The position numbers were made by a program, and so were the translations under genes. Below, piece by piece: positions 16,529-25,363 of a stretch of DNA of 64,000 nt (within the stretch, counting starts at the first letter, position 1; every line of letters begins with the position of its first letter). The notes below the pieces were generated by a model. That model saw only the letters and a program-made list of their open reading frames with translations. It was not told where the DNA came from and did not search any database. Source of the DNA: Byssovorax sp. (GTDB lineage Bacteria; Myxococcota_A; Polyangia; Polyangiales; Polyangiaceae); contig JANYGI010000047.1 in assembly GCA_025362495.1 (NCBI GenBank), positions 1 through 64,000 of the forward strand, given 5' to 3'.

Positions 16529-18331
16529 TCAGCGGTAGGGGCCGCGCGCGGACGTGCCGCTCAGAAGGTGCGCGAGGCGGCTCAACCCGATCAGGATAGG
16601 CTCGATCGACGCGGGATCCGCGAGCGGCGCGGGGACCATCGCCACGATGACGTCGGGGTTCACCACCAGCGCCGTGGTCTGCGCCTTCAGGCTCTCGACG
16701 AGGGTGCGTGAAGCGGGATCGAGGCTGGTGTCGCCCGGCGCCGCGCCGTCGCGGAGCGTCACGGGGAGGCGCAGCTCGGTGCTGCGCGGCTCGCCCTTGT
16801 CGGTCCACGTGGTGCTGATCTGGATCGGCGCCTGATCGAAGGCCGCGTCGACGATCGCCATCTCGCCGAGCGAGACGCGACCGCCGAGCGCGCCGGCGAA
16901 CGCCCGCCACGCCGGCGCGAACGCCGCCATCGACGCCGGCGGCGGGACGCGCGCGAGCCCTCGCACCAGCGTCTGCGCCGCCGCCAGAGCGCGCCCGAGG
17001 AAGGCGTCGAGATCGTCGACCGACTGCGCCGTGCCCGCCGACACGAGCGTCGCGCCTTCGTCGCCGATCGCCGCCTCCTCGAAGCCGAGGAGCGCGCGCG
17101 CCGCGGCCTCGTCGAGGAAGGCCAGCACCTGCGCGGCCTCGCGCCCGCGCACCGTGAAGCGCTCGGCGAAGCGGGCCACGTCGAACGGGATCTTCGCGCC
17201 CGACCAGGCGTCGACCCAGCGCCGCTCCGTCACGCCGAGATCGAGGCCGAGTCGAGGCCAGGTGATCGTCGCCTCGTAGAAGAGGCCGCCCTCCTTGCGC
17301 TGCTCCAGCGTGATCGCGAGCGCCGCGCCGTCGCCCAGATCGAGCGTCATCCGCTCTTCGTCCACATCGTTGACGAAGCCTCGTTTGCGCGCCGCCTCGG
17401 CCCACACGATGGCCCGGCGCTCGCGCCCGATCGGCGGCGCGCGCCGCAGCCGCGCCGAGTCGACGGGCGCGTCGTCGCCGCGGCGAACCATCTCGATCGG
17501 GATCGACAGCGTCACGTCCGCGCCCAGCGCGATCACCGCGCGGATCTCCAGGTGCCAGCGGACATCGATGAGCACGCCGACGAAAGACACCGGCGATTTC
17601 TCGGGGATCTGGATGTTGAACGCCATCGACTCGCCCTCGACCGGGGCGCCGTCGCGGAGCGTGACGAGGTAGCGCAGCGCCTCGTGCCTTTGACCGACTC
17701 GACCCACCGGGCGCTCATCGACGACCAGCGCGAGCTCGATCCGGCGCACGCGGTTGTGGCTCACGTTGGCGAACGACACCGCGCCGCGGACGGTGCCGCG
17801 ATGATCGATCACCGCGCTGTCGAGCGACGCCTCGATGTAGAGCGATCTCCCCTGGGGCCCGGCCGCGTTGCTGCAATACGATCCCGGGGCGCCCGCAGCG
17901 CGCGAGGGCAACGCCTGAACACCGACGAGGTAACGCTCGCGGCGGTCCGGCCACCACGGGATCGAGACGCGGACCATCAGGTCGTAGCGGATCTCGGTGA
18001 CGACGCTGCGGTACGCGGGCGGGCAGCGAGGGGGCAGCTCGAACCCCGCGGCGACGCGGTGGACGCCCTCGTCGAGCGTCGTCGCGGGCGTGCTGGCGAC
18101 GAGATCGACGTGGGTGATCATCTGGTAGGTCGGCACCGGCGTGGTGCCCACCATCGACGTCCCCGTGTGGCGTCGCTCGGTGCCGGTGAGGTGAAACTCC
18201 ACGCCGTCGATCGGCGTCTTCGAGCGGCTGACGAGCTCGGCCTCGGCGCGGAAGTGCGTGCCGGGCATCGGGGTCGAAGGCGTGAGGAAAACCTTGAGAT
18301 CAGGGCGGCTGCGCATGGCGAGTGGCCGCAT
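16529..18331 (-). CDS. Arrestin-like domain protein of unknown function
   Basis: A 600-aa protein. Residues about 10-290 look like an arrestin/Spo0M-type double beta-sandwich: F-L-T-P-S-T-P-M-P-G-T-H-F-R-A near the start, VEFHLTGTERR, the R-Y-D-L-M-V-R-V-S-I-P-W strand, a second domain with GAVSFANVSHNRVRRIELAL, and SVIDVRWHLEIRA-type strands. Residues about 330-600 are a separate, Ala-rich alpha/beta region with no recognised family. No signal peptide or membrane span is seen, so it is likely cytoplasmic. In bacteria such folds act as protein-binding scaffolds. The gene is convergent with the acyl-CoA ligase and divergent from the HAD gene. Confidence 0.65.
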   Translation of the reverse strand: MRPLAMRSRPDLKVFLTPSTPMPGTHFRAEAELVSRSKTPIDGVEFHLTGTERRHTGTSMVGTTPVPTYQMITHVDLVASTPATTLDEGVHRVAAGFELPPRCPPAYRSVVTEIRYDLMVRVSIPWWPDRRERYLVGVQALPSRAAGAPGSYCSNAAGPQGRSLYIEASLDSAVIDHRGTVRGAVSFANVSHNRVRRIELALVVDERPVGRVGQRHEALRYLVTLRDGAPVEGESMAFNIQIPEKSPVSFVGVLIDVRWHLEIRAVIALGADVTLSIPIEMVRRGDDAPVDSARLRRAPPIGRERRAIVWAEAARKRGFVNDVDEERMTLDLGDGAALAITLEQRKEGGLFYEATITWPRLGLDLGVTERRWVDAWSGAKIPFDVARFAERFTVRGREAAQVLAFLDEAAARALLGFEEAAIGDEGATLVSAGTAQSVDDLDAFLGRALAAAQTLVRGLARVPPPASMAAFAPAWRAFAGALGGRVSLGEMAIVDAAFDQAPIQISTTWTDKGEPRSTELRLPVTLRDGAAPGDTSLDPASRTLVESLKAQTTALVVNPDVIVAMVPAPLADPASIEPILIGLSRLAHLLSGTSARGPYR

Positions 18332-18375
18332 CCTAACCCGACACCGCCGCGCTCGCGCGTGCTACGCCTCGCCGC

Positions 18376-19080
18376 GTGATGACCGGACCTGCCACCGCGG
18401 TGACCTTCGACTTCGGCCAGACGCTCTGCGAGCTCGACACCGGGATGCTCTCGCGTCGCCTCGGCGAGCGCGGGCTCGACGTCGCCGAGGCGCAGCTCGA
18501 CGCGGCGCTGCCGACCGCGCTCGCCGCCTACGACGCGGGCATCCGCCGCGGCTTCGGCGGGCACCCGTGGAAGCTGCTGATGAGCGAGCTGCTCACGCAC
18601 GCCGGGGCGCCCGCGTTTCACCTCGACGCGACCGTCGACTGGCTGTGGACCGAGCAGCTGACGAAGAACCTCTGGCGCCGCCCGATCGCCGGGATGATCG
18701 AGATCGTCGCCGCCCTCCGCGCCCGCGCGATCCCGGTCGGCGTCATCTCGAACTCCGAGGGCCGCCTCGCCGAGCTCGCCGCGGAGATCGGCTGGGCCGA
18801 CCGCTTCGACGTGATCGCCGACTCCGGCGTGCTCGGGCTGGAAAAACCGGGCGCGGCGATCTTCGCGTGGACGGCGGAGGCCCTGCGTGTCCCGATGGGC
18901 AACATCGTCCACATCGGCGACTCCTTCGCGGCCGACGTCGAGGGCGCCGTCAACGCGGGGCTCCACGCCATCTGGTTCGCGGCGAAGCCCGGCATCGCGT
19001 TGCCGGCGCGCGCCCACGGCACGACGAACGCCGCCGAGGTGCGGAGCGCGCTCGCGGCGCTCGGGATCGCGCTCGACTGA
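18376..19080 (+). CDS. HAD-superfamily hydrolase
   Basis: A 234-aa HAD-like enzyme starting GTG at 18376 or the adjoining ATG at 18379. Motif I is T-F-D-F-G-Q-T-L, with the nucleophilic Asp but Gly where the second Asp of D-x-D usually stands. The D-x-G form also occurs in the YihX-like subgroup and does not by itself mean loss of activity. Motif II is GVISNSEG, motif III is the Lys of GLEKPG, and motif IV is IGDSFAADVEGA. An alpha-helical cap lies between motifs I and II. A phosphatase or dehalogenase role on a small molecule is likely. Its stop directly abuts the stop of the TPR gene on the other strand. Confidence 0.87.
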   Translation: MMTGPATAVTFDFGQTLCELDTGMLSRRLGERGLDVAEAQLDAALPTALAAYDAGIRRGFGGHPWKLLMSELLTHAGAPAFHLDATVDWLWTEQLTKNLWRRPIAGMIEIVAALRARAIPVGVISNSEGRLAELAAEIGWADRFDVIADSGVLGLEKPGAAIFAWTAEALRVPMGNIVHIGDSFAADVEGAVNAGLHAIWFAAKPGIALPARAHGTTNAAEVRSALAALGIALD

Positions 19081-20139
19081 TCAGCGCTTCTTCGGCCGCG
19101 CGGCGCTCGTGGGCGGCGCCGCGGGCTTCGCGACGACGCCCTTCTTCAGCCCGTCGAGGCGCGCCCGCGCAGCGCCGGCCCACGCGCCCTTGCCGCCCGG
19201 CCCGGCGAGGAACGCCTCCCAGGCCTTCTGCGCCTCGACGCGATCGCGCCCCTCGGCGGCCAGCGCCGCGAGGGCGAGCGCGTCCTCCGGCGCCGCGCAG
19301 CAGGAGGGCGCGCTGGCCTTGCCGGCCCCGGATCGATAGCGATCGGTGAAGCCCGATCGCTGCGCCTCGGCGAGCGCGGCGTCGGCCTGCTCGCGATCGC
19401 CGACGCGATCGAGCACCAGCGCGAGCGAGAGCAGCACGTCGCCCGCGAGCTGCGTCGCGGGCCGCGACCGCGCCTCACGGAGGTACGCCGCCGCCTCGTC
19501 GAGCCGGCCTCCCGTGGGCTTCTTGCCGACGTCGGCGGGCGCGGTCCCGGTGCCCGCCGCCTCGGCCGCCATCGACACCTGAGCGGCCTCGATCAGCACG
19601 GAAATACGGCGATCCGGCGTGCCGAGGAGATCGACCCGCGGCACGAGGGCGCGGTACACGGCGAGCGCCTCGTCGCGCTTGCCGGTGCGCGCCAGCACCC
19701 GCGCCAGATCGTGCATCGTGCCCGGATCCTCGACGCTGCGCGGATCGATCGCGCGCGCCCTGGCGAAGGCCGCCGCCGCGGCGTCGAGCGAGCCCAGCGC
19801 GAGCTCGGCGCGGGCGAGCACCACCTGGGGCGAGGCCCGCCCCGCGAGCGCCCGATCGGCCTCGACGGCGGCGGCCTTCGCGGCCTCGGGCTGCGCTGCG
19901 AGCTCGGTCTGCGCGCGCGCCATCAGATCGCAGTAGCGCGCCAGGTTCGGCTCCCGCGCGGCCTCCCACAGGCTCGGCCCTCGCGCGAGCGCGCGCCGCG
20001 ATCCCGACAGGCACTCTCGCGGGCGCCCCGAGGCCGCGGCCGCCGCGCCGAGGCCCCCGCCGGGCGCCCCGAGGCTCGTCCCCGCGGCGGGCAGCGCAGG
20101 CAGGAAAGCGGCGGCGACGAGCAGGAATCCGGGGTTCAC
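19081..20139 (-). CDS. Exported TPR-repeat protein
   Basis: The GTG at 20139 gives a 352-aa protein beginning with a signal peptide, P-G-F-L-L-V-A-A-A-F-L-P-A-L-P-A-A-G; sequence further upstream in frame looks noncoding. The mature part is a helical Ala/Leu/Arg-rich solenoid with TPR-type units, for instance LGSLDAAAAAFARARAIDP, HDLARVLARTGKRDEALAVY and ALVLDRVGDREQADAALAEA. The C-terminus is Lys/Pro-rich. It is probably periplasmic and works as a protein-binding scaffold; partners are unknown. It is tail-to-tail with the HAD gene with no bases between their stops and divergent from the glycosyltransferase at 20220. Confidence 0.8.
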   Translation of the reverse strand: MNPGFLLVAAAFLPALPAAGTSLGAPGGGLGAAAAASGRPRECLSGSRRALARGPSLWEAAREPNLARYCDLMARAQTELAAQPEAAKAAAVEADRALAGRASPQVVLARAELALGSLDAAAAAFARARAIDPRSVEDPGTMHDLARVLARTGKRDEALAVYRALVPRVDLLGTPDRRISVLIEAAQVSMAAEAAGTGTAPADVGKKPTGGRLDEAAAYLREARSRPATQLAGDVLLSLALVLDRVGDREQADAALAEAQRSGFTDRYRSGAGKASAPSCCAAPEDALALAALAAEGRDRVEAQKAWEAFLAGPGGKGAWAGAARARLDGLKKGVVAKPAAPPTSAARPKKR

Positions 20140-20219
20140 GCGCCGAGCGTAGCAGACCGGATCCTCCCTCGATCGCGCCCCGGCTCGACCCGCGGAACAA
20201 TCTGCTAACGTGCGCGGCC

Positions 20220-21275
20220 GTGACGGAGCTGGAAGCGGAAGCAAGCGTGAAGATGGAGCTCGACGTAGCGCCGAGATCGGCCTCACCGGGGGCGGGCATC
20301 GCCGTGAAATCCGCGCTCGCCGAGGCGCCCGCGGGCAGCGCCGCGCCGCACATCTCGCTGGTGATCCCGGGCATCAACGAGGGCGAGAGCCTGGGCGAGC
20401 TGGCCGCGGGCATCGCGCAGAGCCTCGACGGCAAGCACACCTACGAGATCATCTTCGTCGACGATGGCAGCACCGACGACTCGTGGAAGGTCATCAGCAA
20501 CCTCCACGCGAAGGACGCGCGCATCCGCGGCTATCGCCTCCGCAAGAACTTCGGCAAGGCCATGGCCCTCGCCGTGGGCTTCGAGAACGCGCGCGGCGAG
20601 ATCATCATCACGATGGACGCCGATCTCCAGGACGATCCCGCCGATCTCCACGCCTTCCTCGCGAAGATCGAAGACGGCAGCGACGTGGTCGTGGGCTGGA
20701 AGGTCGAGCGCCTCGATCCGACCAATCGACTCGTGCTCTCGCGCATCTTCAACGGCACCGTGCGGCGCGCCACGGGCGTTAAGCTCCACGACATGAACTG
20801 CGGCTTCAAGGCCTATCGCCGCGAGGTGCTCCGCACCATCCCGCTCTACGGCGATCTCTTCCGCTTCATCCCGGCCTTCGCGGCCTGGCAAGGCTTCCTC
20901 GTGGCCGAGGTGCCGATAAAGCACCACGTCCGCAAATACGGCACCTCGCGCTACGGCCTCGAGCGCATCCTCCGCGGCTTCTTCGATCTCCTGAGCGTGA
21001 TCTTCCTGACGCGCTACTCGAAGAAGCCCATGCACCTCTTCGGGCTGATTGGCCTCATCCTGACGACGCTCGGCTTCCTGACCGAGGGTTACCTCACGGT
21101 GCTCTGGTTCCTGGGCCACACCATCCACGATCGGCCGCTCTTGCTGCTCGGAGCGCTGGAGATCATCCTCGGTATCCAGTTCTTCTCGACTGGCCTCATC
21201 GGCGAGTTTCTCACCTACCAGAACCAGAAGCGAATGGACGTGGCCGATCTGCCCATCCGCGAGAAGGTCGGCTGA
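20220..21275 (+). CDS. Polyprenyl-phosphate-type family 2 glycosyltransferase
   Basis: A 351-aa GtrB/DPM1-like enzyme. The catalytic domain, about residues 45-270, has ISLVIPGINEGESL, IIFVDDGSTDDSW, LRKNFGKAMAL and the metal-binding MDADLQDDP. A D-M-N-C-G-F-K-A-Y-R segment and an R-K-Y-G-T-S-R-Y-G motif follow. Two hydrophobic spans lie at about 270-330. Such enzymes move a sugar from a nucleotide donor onto undecaprenyl or dolichyl phosphate at the cytoplasmic membrane face. The first about 40 residues are Ala/Glu-rich and probably disordered. It opens the glycan-related block that extends to 31.3 kb. Confidence 0.92.
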   Translation: MTELEAEASVKMELDVAPRSASPGAGIAVKSALAEAPAGSAAPHISLVIPGINEGESLGELAAGIAQSLDGKHTYEIIFVDDGSTDDSWKVISNLHAKDARIRGYRLRKNFGKAMALAVGFENARGEIIITMDADLQDDPADLHAFLAKIEDGSDVVVGWKVERLDPTNRLVLSRIFNGTVRRATGVKLHDMNCGFKAYRREVLRTIPLYGDLFRFIPAFAAWQGFLVAEVPIKHHVRKYGTSRYGLERILRGFFDLLSVIFLTRYSKKPMHLFGLIGLILTTLGFLTEGYLTVLWFLGHTIHDRPLLLLGALEIILGIQFFSTGLIGEFLTYQNQKRMDVADLPIREKVG

Positions 21276-21384
21276 AACGCCCTCAAGGCGCCACGCAATC
21301 GACCTCGTCTCCGCCGGCGACAGGACCGCACCCGAGCGCCGAGCTCGTGCAGGGATGATCTCGTGTGGATCCGACGATGTCACG

Positions 21385-22380
21385 CTACGGGGCGCCGGGA
21401 TCCGGCGGATAGACGATGAACTCGTGGCACTCGGAGCCGGCCTTGGCGAGCAGATCATGCACGCTGTGCTCGCCGACGGCGAAGCGCCCCGCGTCCGGGT
21501 TCCAGACCTTGTAGGACTCCAGCGCGGCGCGCTTGTCGGCGCACCAGGGCGAAATATCGTAGGTCTGGTCCGGGGTGCTCTTGTTCTGGGTGTAATTGTA
21601 GATGCAGTATCCCTGCACGTCGGGCAACTCCGAGGCCGCGAGCGCGTCCCAGACTGCCTTGTGATCGGGGTGCGGCAAACCTTTCTGGTCCTGCGGATCC
21701 TGCGCGCCGGCGGTGCCGCGGAGGCTGAGCGCCGTCACGCCGTCGAGGTTCGTGGAGCGCTTGACCCAGTACTGAATCGTCGAGGCCACGTCGTCGGGCG
21801 TCAATCCCCCGTTCTTGAAGCCGTGGACGTGGACGCCTGTGACGCCGAGCCGCACTGCGGCCTCGAAGAACTCCCGGACGCGGGCGTCGCCGAACTCTTG
21901 TGTGGTGAGCTTGTAATGATGTGTTCCCGTGTGCCAGGAGTCCTTCCCGCCGTCGTTGAGCTTCTCGTGGACCTTGGACATCTCGCCGTGGGTCATCAGC
22001 TCGATGAAGACCGCGCGCCCCTGGCCCAGGCCCTCGCGGATCGCGCCCGCCATCCCGATGGTCTCGTCGTCGGGGTGAGGCGCGATGAAGACCATGGGGT
22101 TCTCGAAGTGCTCACAGACGAGGGCCGAGGTCCGGGGATCGATGGGAAGATTTTCGTCCTCGCCCGTGCAGGGAATCGACAGCTCGGACGTGCCGTCGTT
22201 CGAGCACGTGAAGATCTCGACGCCGGTATCGCAGGCTCCGCACGCTCGCGTCCTCACCGCGCCTGCGATGCAGGCCTCCCGCGCGGTCGAAGCCTCGGTG
22301 CAGCCCGCAACAGACGCGATGAGCCCGACGATGAGCAAGGCCGTCGCGCGGATCACCACATGAACAGAGCGTGAGCGCAT
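21385..22380 (-). CDS. PIG-L family deacetylase, lipoprotein
   Basis: A 331-aa protein with a lipoprotein signal ending V-A-G-C (Cys27). The PIG-L/LmbE domain begins at about residue 95 with the zinc-binding motif FIAPHPDDETIG and continues with LMTHGEMSKVHEK and HPDHKAVWDAL. PIG-L enzymes remove acetyl groups from N-acetylglucosamine-containing glycans and glycolipids. A six-Cys segment (about 35-70, C-T-E...C-G-A-C-D...C-S-N...C-T) precedes the domain and may be disulfide-bonded. Placement next to polyprenyl-phosphate glycosyltransferases points to an extracytoplasmic glycan-modifying role. It is downstream, on the same strand, of the DUF6798-like gene. Confidence 0.88.
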   Translation of the reverse strand: MRSRSVHVVIRATALLIVGLIASVAGCTEASTAREACIAGAVRTRACGACDTGVEIFTCSNDGTSELSIPCTGEDENLPIDPRTSALVCEHFENPMVFIAPHPDDETIGMAGAIREGLGQGRAVFIELMTHGEMSKVHEKLNDGGKDSWHTGTHHYKLTTQEFGDARVREFFEAAVRLGVTGVHVHGFKNGGLTPDDVASTIQYWVKRSTNLDGVTALSLRGTAGAQDPQDQKGLPHPDHKAVWDALAASELPDVQGYCIYNYTQNKSTPDQTYDISPWCADKRAALESYKVWNPDAGRFAVGEHSVHDLLAKAGSECHEFIVYPPDPGAP

Positions 22381-22586
22381 GAATCCCCCGGAAGCGATGT
22401 CGCCGCGGGCGCCCGAAGGCCCTCGTCGACATTTCGCGAATAGTCAAAGCGTGCGTTGCAAGACAAAGCACGAATCGGACCATCGAGGGCGTAGCTCGGC
22501 GCGGTGGCCTCGGGCTCGCGGATGAGCCGCTGGCGAGCCGCGCAGCTGTCAATTACTTACAAGAGCTGCAATTAGCTTGCGACGCG

Positions 22587-24341
22587 TCAGTCGAGCGCGA
22601 GCACCTGATATTGCCCGTTCTGGTAGACCGTCTTGTAGGCGGCGAGCGCGCCGGCGCGGCCGCGACCGACCACGGCAAACGAGGCTTTGTAGCGCTCTTT
22701 CAGCATCTCCAACCGGGCTTGATCCAGGCCGTCGTAGCCGCTCGACAGCTCGCCTGCGCCGCGGAAGCCCTTCCGGCCGGACACGTCTTCGAGGCGTCTG
22801 TACCACTCGAGCAGATCGCCCGGGGCAATCGGGCTGCCCTTCCAGTCGGCGATGATCGCGCGCTCGCCGAGGAGGCGAAACCGTTCCATCCCCGGCGGAG
22901 AGATGAAAATGGCGTCTTTCGGCGTATTCGCGTGCATCCAGGCGTAGAGCTCGAGCTCTCCGCCGCTGCCCGAGGTGGCCAGGTTGGCGTGGATCGGATG
23001 CGCTTTGAGGAACGAGCTCCCGACGAGGCCGCCGGTGACGAGGGCCGCCGCCAGCACGAAGAAATGGCCGTTGCGGCCCGCGGCGGCGAACGGCCGAGCG
23101 AGCACCTTGACGCGCGCGAGCCCGTATCCGGCGGCCGCGATCAGCAGAAAGGCCACCGGCAGCAGCACGAGAGCGGCCACGATCGGGGTGACGGCGCGCC
23201 CGCCGTGGTTCGACTCCAGCATCATCAGGAGCAGCGCGCCGCCGAGCGACAGCGCCAGGCCGCCGCGCGGGATCCGCTTCACGCATGACGGATTGATCGC
23301 GATCTGCGCCGCGGTGGCACACGCGAGGACCTGGGCGAGCAGCTCGAGGAACGGGGCGTAACGCCAGACGAACACCTGGGCGACGCGCGGGATGTAAACC
23401 ACCGTCGTCAGGAGAGTGCCAGTCCAGACCGCGACGGCCATCGAGAGGACCAGCATCCCGAGGCGCGTCCCCCGGCCGCCGCGGCCGCGCAGGAGCCAGC
23501 CGCCAACGCCGAACCCGATCATCTGCCAGGCCGCGAACGGGAAGAAGGCGTGCTCGTACGTCTTCGGCGCGTAGTGATGAGGAGAGCGGATGTTGAAGAG
23601 GATATCCTGGGCGCGCGCCGCGTCGGCCGCGGACGAGGACGTCGAGCGCAGCATCAGCGGAGCGAGGATCAGGCCGGCGACGAGCGACGGCCCGAGCTGG
23701 TAGGCGAGGCGACGCACCAGATCCTTGCGGCCGAGGAGCAGGTGAGTGAGCCCGAAGGTGGCAATCCCCAGCACCAGAAAATTGGCGTGGAGCAGCCCCG
23801 CGAGCCCGAGCCAGACGCCCGAGGCGAGCCATTTGCCCTTCACGAACGGGGGAATCGCGATGAGCAGCAGCATGGCGCTCACCGTCGAAGGCTGGATGAT
23901 CCAGCTGAAGACGTAGCTCGACGCGACCGACGAGGTGCGCGTCAGCGTCATCAGGCACGCGAGCAGCACGAACGCCGGGAGCGCCACCTCGGGCTCCACC
24001 AGCTCGAGGAGCAGCTGGTACATGCACATCGCGCCGACGACGGCGGTGAGCACCATCGCCACGCCCACACCCCAGCCCGCGTGGCTGAAGGCGAGCATGA
24101 GATACCCGAGGTAGGCGAAGATAGGGTGGTAGTTGCCCGGCCCCATCGCATACCAGTCGCGCGTCAGCAGCGCCTTGTCGGTGAGGCGGAGCGCGCCGAG
24201 GAAGTACGCTGTCTGGTTGTCGCTCCCGTAGTTGAAGCCGTAGCTCACCCCGAAGGCGACCGAGGCCGCGAGGGCCACCAGGAAGGAGGGGAGTTTCTTC
24301 AACGCCGGCACGACGCCGTCCGGGAACAGTCGCTTCAGCAT
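22587..24341 (-). CDS. Large multi-pass membrane protein (DUF6798-like)
   Basis: From ATG 24341 the product is 584 aa; ATG 24410 would add 23 residues, and neither has a clear ribosome binding site. It has roughly ten to twelve hydrophobic spans from residue 17 to about 455, starting with LPSFLVALAASVAFGVSYGFNY. The early extracytoplasmic loop GSDNQTAYFLGALRLTD is typical of integral membrane glycosyltransferase-like proteins. After the last span comes a soluble domain with YAWMHANTPKDAIFISPPG, RAIIADWKGSP and EWYRRLED, which resembles DUF6798. A GT-C-like role in surface-glycan assembly is inference. Confidence 0.8.
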   Translation of the reverse strand: MLKRLFPDGVVPALKKLPSFLVALAASVAFGVSYGFNYGSDNQTAYFLGALRLTDKALLTRDWYAMGPGNYHPIFAYLGYLMLAFSHAGWGVGVAMVLTAVVGAMCMYQLLLELVEPEVALPAFVLLACLMTLTRTSSVASSYVFSWIIQPSTVSAMLLLIAIPPFVKGKWLASGVWLGLAGLLHANFLVLGIATFGLTHLLLGRKDLVRRLAYQLGPSLVAGLILAPLMLRSTSSSAADAARAQDILFNIRSPHHYAPKTYEHAFFPFAAWQMIGFGVGGWLLRGRGGRGTRLGMLVLSMAVAVWTGTLLTTVVYIPRVAQVFVWRYAPFLELLAQVLACATAAQIAINPSCVKRIPRGGLALSLGGALLLMMLESNHGGRAVTPIVAALVLLPVAFLLIAAAGYGLARVKVLARPFAAAGRNGHFFVLAAALVTGGLVGSSFLKAHPIHANLATSGSGGELELYAWMHANTPKDAIFISPPGMERFRLLGERAIIADWKGSPIAPGDLLEWYRRLEDVSGRKGFRGAGELSSGYDGLDQARLEMLKERYKASFAVVGRGRAGALAAYKTVYQNGQYQVLALD

Positions 24342-24361
24342 GTCGGGGCGCGGCGCGTACC

Positions 24362-25363
24362 ATGGGATCCGCGGGAAGTCATGCCGGAGGCGCCGCGCCG
24401 CGCTTGACATGCGGCGGCGCCTGCGGCCAAGGTCACGGCGTTTTGGAAGCCCCGCTGTCTCCCATCCCGTCCTGGGCCTCGGCGCGTTCGCGCGTCTTCC
24501 TCGACGTGCGCTCGGCCGAAGGTGTGGACTCGTCGTGGGGCGTGCGCACCTCGCGCGCCCTGATTTACGAGTGCCCGAAGTCGGGGATGCGCTTCCGCGT
24601 CCCGGCGCCGGCCGCGGAGATCGAGGCCTTTTACGAGGCCGAGTACCACGATCGCATGGCCGGCGGCGACAGCGACGCGGCCCGCACCGCGGCCTACCGC
24701 AAGGAGAACGTCGCGCGGATCCAGTTCCTCCAGCGCTTCTGCTCGTCCGGTCGCGTGCTCGACGTGGGCTGCTCCACTGGCCTGCTCGCGAGCCAGCTCG
24801 CCGAGGCCGGCTTCGAGGCGCTGGGCTCCGACATCTCGGCCTACGCGTGCGAGAAAGCCGCTGAATTGCTGGGCAAAGACCGCGTCTTCACGGGCCCGCT
24901 CGAAGGCATCGCGGACAGGCTCGAAGGCACGCTCGACGCGATCACGCTGATGGACGTGATCGAGCACTTCGACAACGTGGTCCACCCGCTCGAGACCATG
25001 CGCCGCATGCTGAAGCCCGGCGGCGTGCTCTTCCTGCGCACCCCGACGCTGAGCTCGCCGTTCTACAAGGTCGCCGATCTGAGCTACCGAGCGAGCCTCG
25101 GCCGCTACAAGGACGCCGTGCTCAAGGTCTATCACGCCGAGCATTTCTACTTCTTCAACGAGCTCAGCATCCGCAAGCTGCTCGAGGACACCGGCTACGA
25201 AGTCCTGGCGATCGAGGCCGATCCGCTCTGCTGGGACAACTTTCGCTCCGCCGAGATGCGCCACGGCGCGCTGGTGAACGCGGCGCTCGGGGCCATCTGG
25301 TTCGCGGGCAAGCTCGTCGGCCGCGGCCACGGCATGAGGGTCGTCGCGCGGCGACCGCGGTGA
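24362..25363 (+). CDS. Class I SAM-dependent methyltransferase
   Basis: Up to 333 aa. The core has VLDVGCSTGLLASQLAEAG (motif I), the acidic loop GSDIS, ITLMDVIEHFDN (motif II/post-II) and MLKPGGVLFLRTP (motif III). An N-terminal Y-E-C-P-K-S-G-M-R-F stretch followed by F-Y-E-A-E-Y is typical of glycan-cluster methyltransferases. The real start is uncertain: a TTG at 24443 fits the conserved region better than ATG 24362, whose first 27 codons look noncoding. It overlaps the next gene by four bases (GTGA), starting a coupled four-gene run. The substrate is probably a sugar or lipid-linked intermediate, by context only. Confidence 0.85.
   Translation: MGSAGSHAGGAAPRLTCGGACGQGHGVLEAPLSPIPSWASARSRVFLDVRSAEGVDSSWGVRTSRALIYECPKSGMRFRVPAPAAEIEAFYEAEYHDRMAGGDSDAARTAAYRKENVARIQFLQRFCSSGRVLDVGCSTGLLASQLAEAGFEALGSDISAYACEKAAELLGKDRVFTGPLEGIADRLEGTLDAITLMDVIEHFDNVVHPLETMRRMLKPGGVLFLRTPTLSSPFYKVADLSYRASLGRYKDAVLKVYHAEHFYFFNELSIRKLLEDTGYEVLAIEADPLCWDNFRSAEMRHGALVNAALGAIWFAGKLVGRGHGMRVVARRPR

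Noticed and set aside
18376-19080. Loss of catalysis in the HAD protein because motif I is D-x-G
   Set aside because: The D-x-G form is found in active HAD subgroups such as YihX-like phosphatases, so it is no sign of inactivation.
22541-22586. Hairpin GCAGCT/AGCTGC as terminator of the DUF6798-like gene
   Set aside because: Six-base arms with a 16-base loop and no T run do not support a terminator.
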